A DNA stretch of 14,226 bases from Pseudomonadota bacterium (GTDB lineage Bacteria > Pseudomonadota > Gammaproteobacteria > Burkholderiales > Burkholderiaceae_C), in NCBI GenBank assembly GCA_023438115.1, contig JAEZEB010000199.1, positions 1-14,226 of the forward strand. Direction: 5' to 3'. The translations under genes and the position numbers were made by a program. This document shows, one piece after another, positions 14,210 through 14,226 of the stretch; position 1 is the first letter of the stretch, and each line of letters opens with the position of its first letter. Below the pieces are notes generated by a model that had not been told where the DNA came from, ran no database searches, and saw nothing but the letters and a program-made list of their open reading frames with translations.

Positions 14210-14226
14210 AAACCCACAACTCAAAA

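Overview
The window is GC-rich chromosomal DNA with strong G/C bias at third codon positions. Its gene content and order point to a betaproteobacterium of the order Burkholderiales, probably the family Comamonadaceae (Ramlibacter/Variovorax-like). That placement is inference: pgk, pyk, a class II CbbA-type fba and purC follow one another, and smg-dprA sits divergent to def-fmt. Almost everything is housekeeping; no phage, insertion sequence, CRISPR array, tRNA or rRNA was found.

Layout, left to right. The 3' part of a DUF1631-family gene (+) enters from the left edge. A REP-like array follows: three tandem 58-bp units plus one inverted copy. A leftward block comes next: LysM-domain exported protein, dprA and smg. 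Divergent from it runs a rightward block: def (peptide deformylase), a small BamE-like lipoprotein, fmt (Met-tRNA formyltransferase, start overlapping the lipoprotein stop), azlC and azlD (amino-acid exporter, overlapping stop/start). The third block holds pgk, pyk and fba, each with its own upstream gap, then purC. A leftward gene for a small exported protein lies between pgk and pyk. The window closes with a small exported hypothetical protein and a second, unrelated REP-like inverted pair.

How the genes work together. def and fmt handle the two ends of the N-formyl-methionine cycle. pgk, pyk and fba are steps of lower and middle glycolysis/gluconeogenesis. purC belongs to purine synthesis.

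The most interesting signals are between genes. (1) A GTAACCG-type motif occurs upstream of pgk, pyk and fba. In pyk and fba it forms a paired element GGTAACCGNNCCGTAAC with 11-bp periodicity, and by eye I found no other GTAAC/GTTAC in the window, so it looks like an undescribed operator for a glycolytic regulon. (2) purC seems to be preceded by a leaderless nine-codon mini-ORF whose stop overlaps the purC start (ATGA). (3) The ends of pgk and fba carry long stem-loops lacking a normal U-tract. (4) Two GTAG-type REP families are present in a small region.
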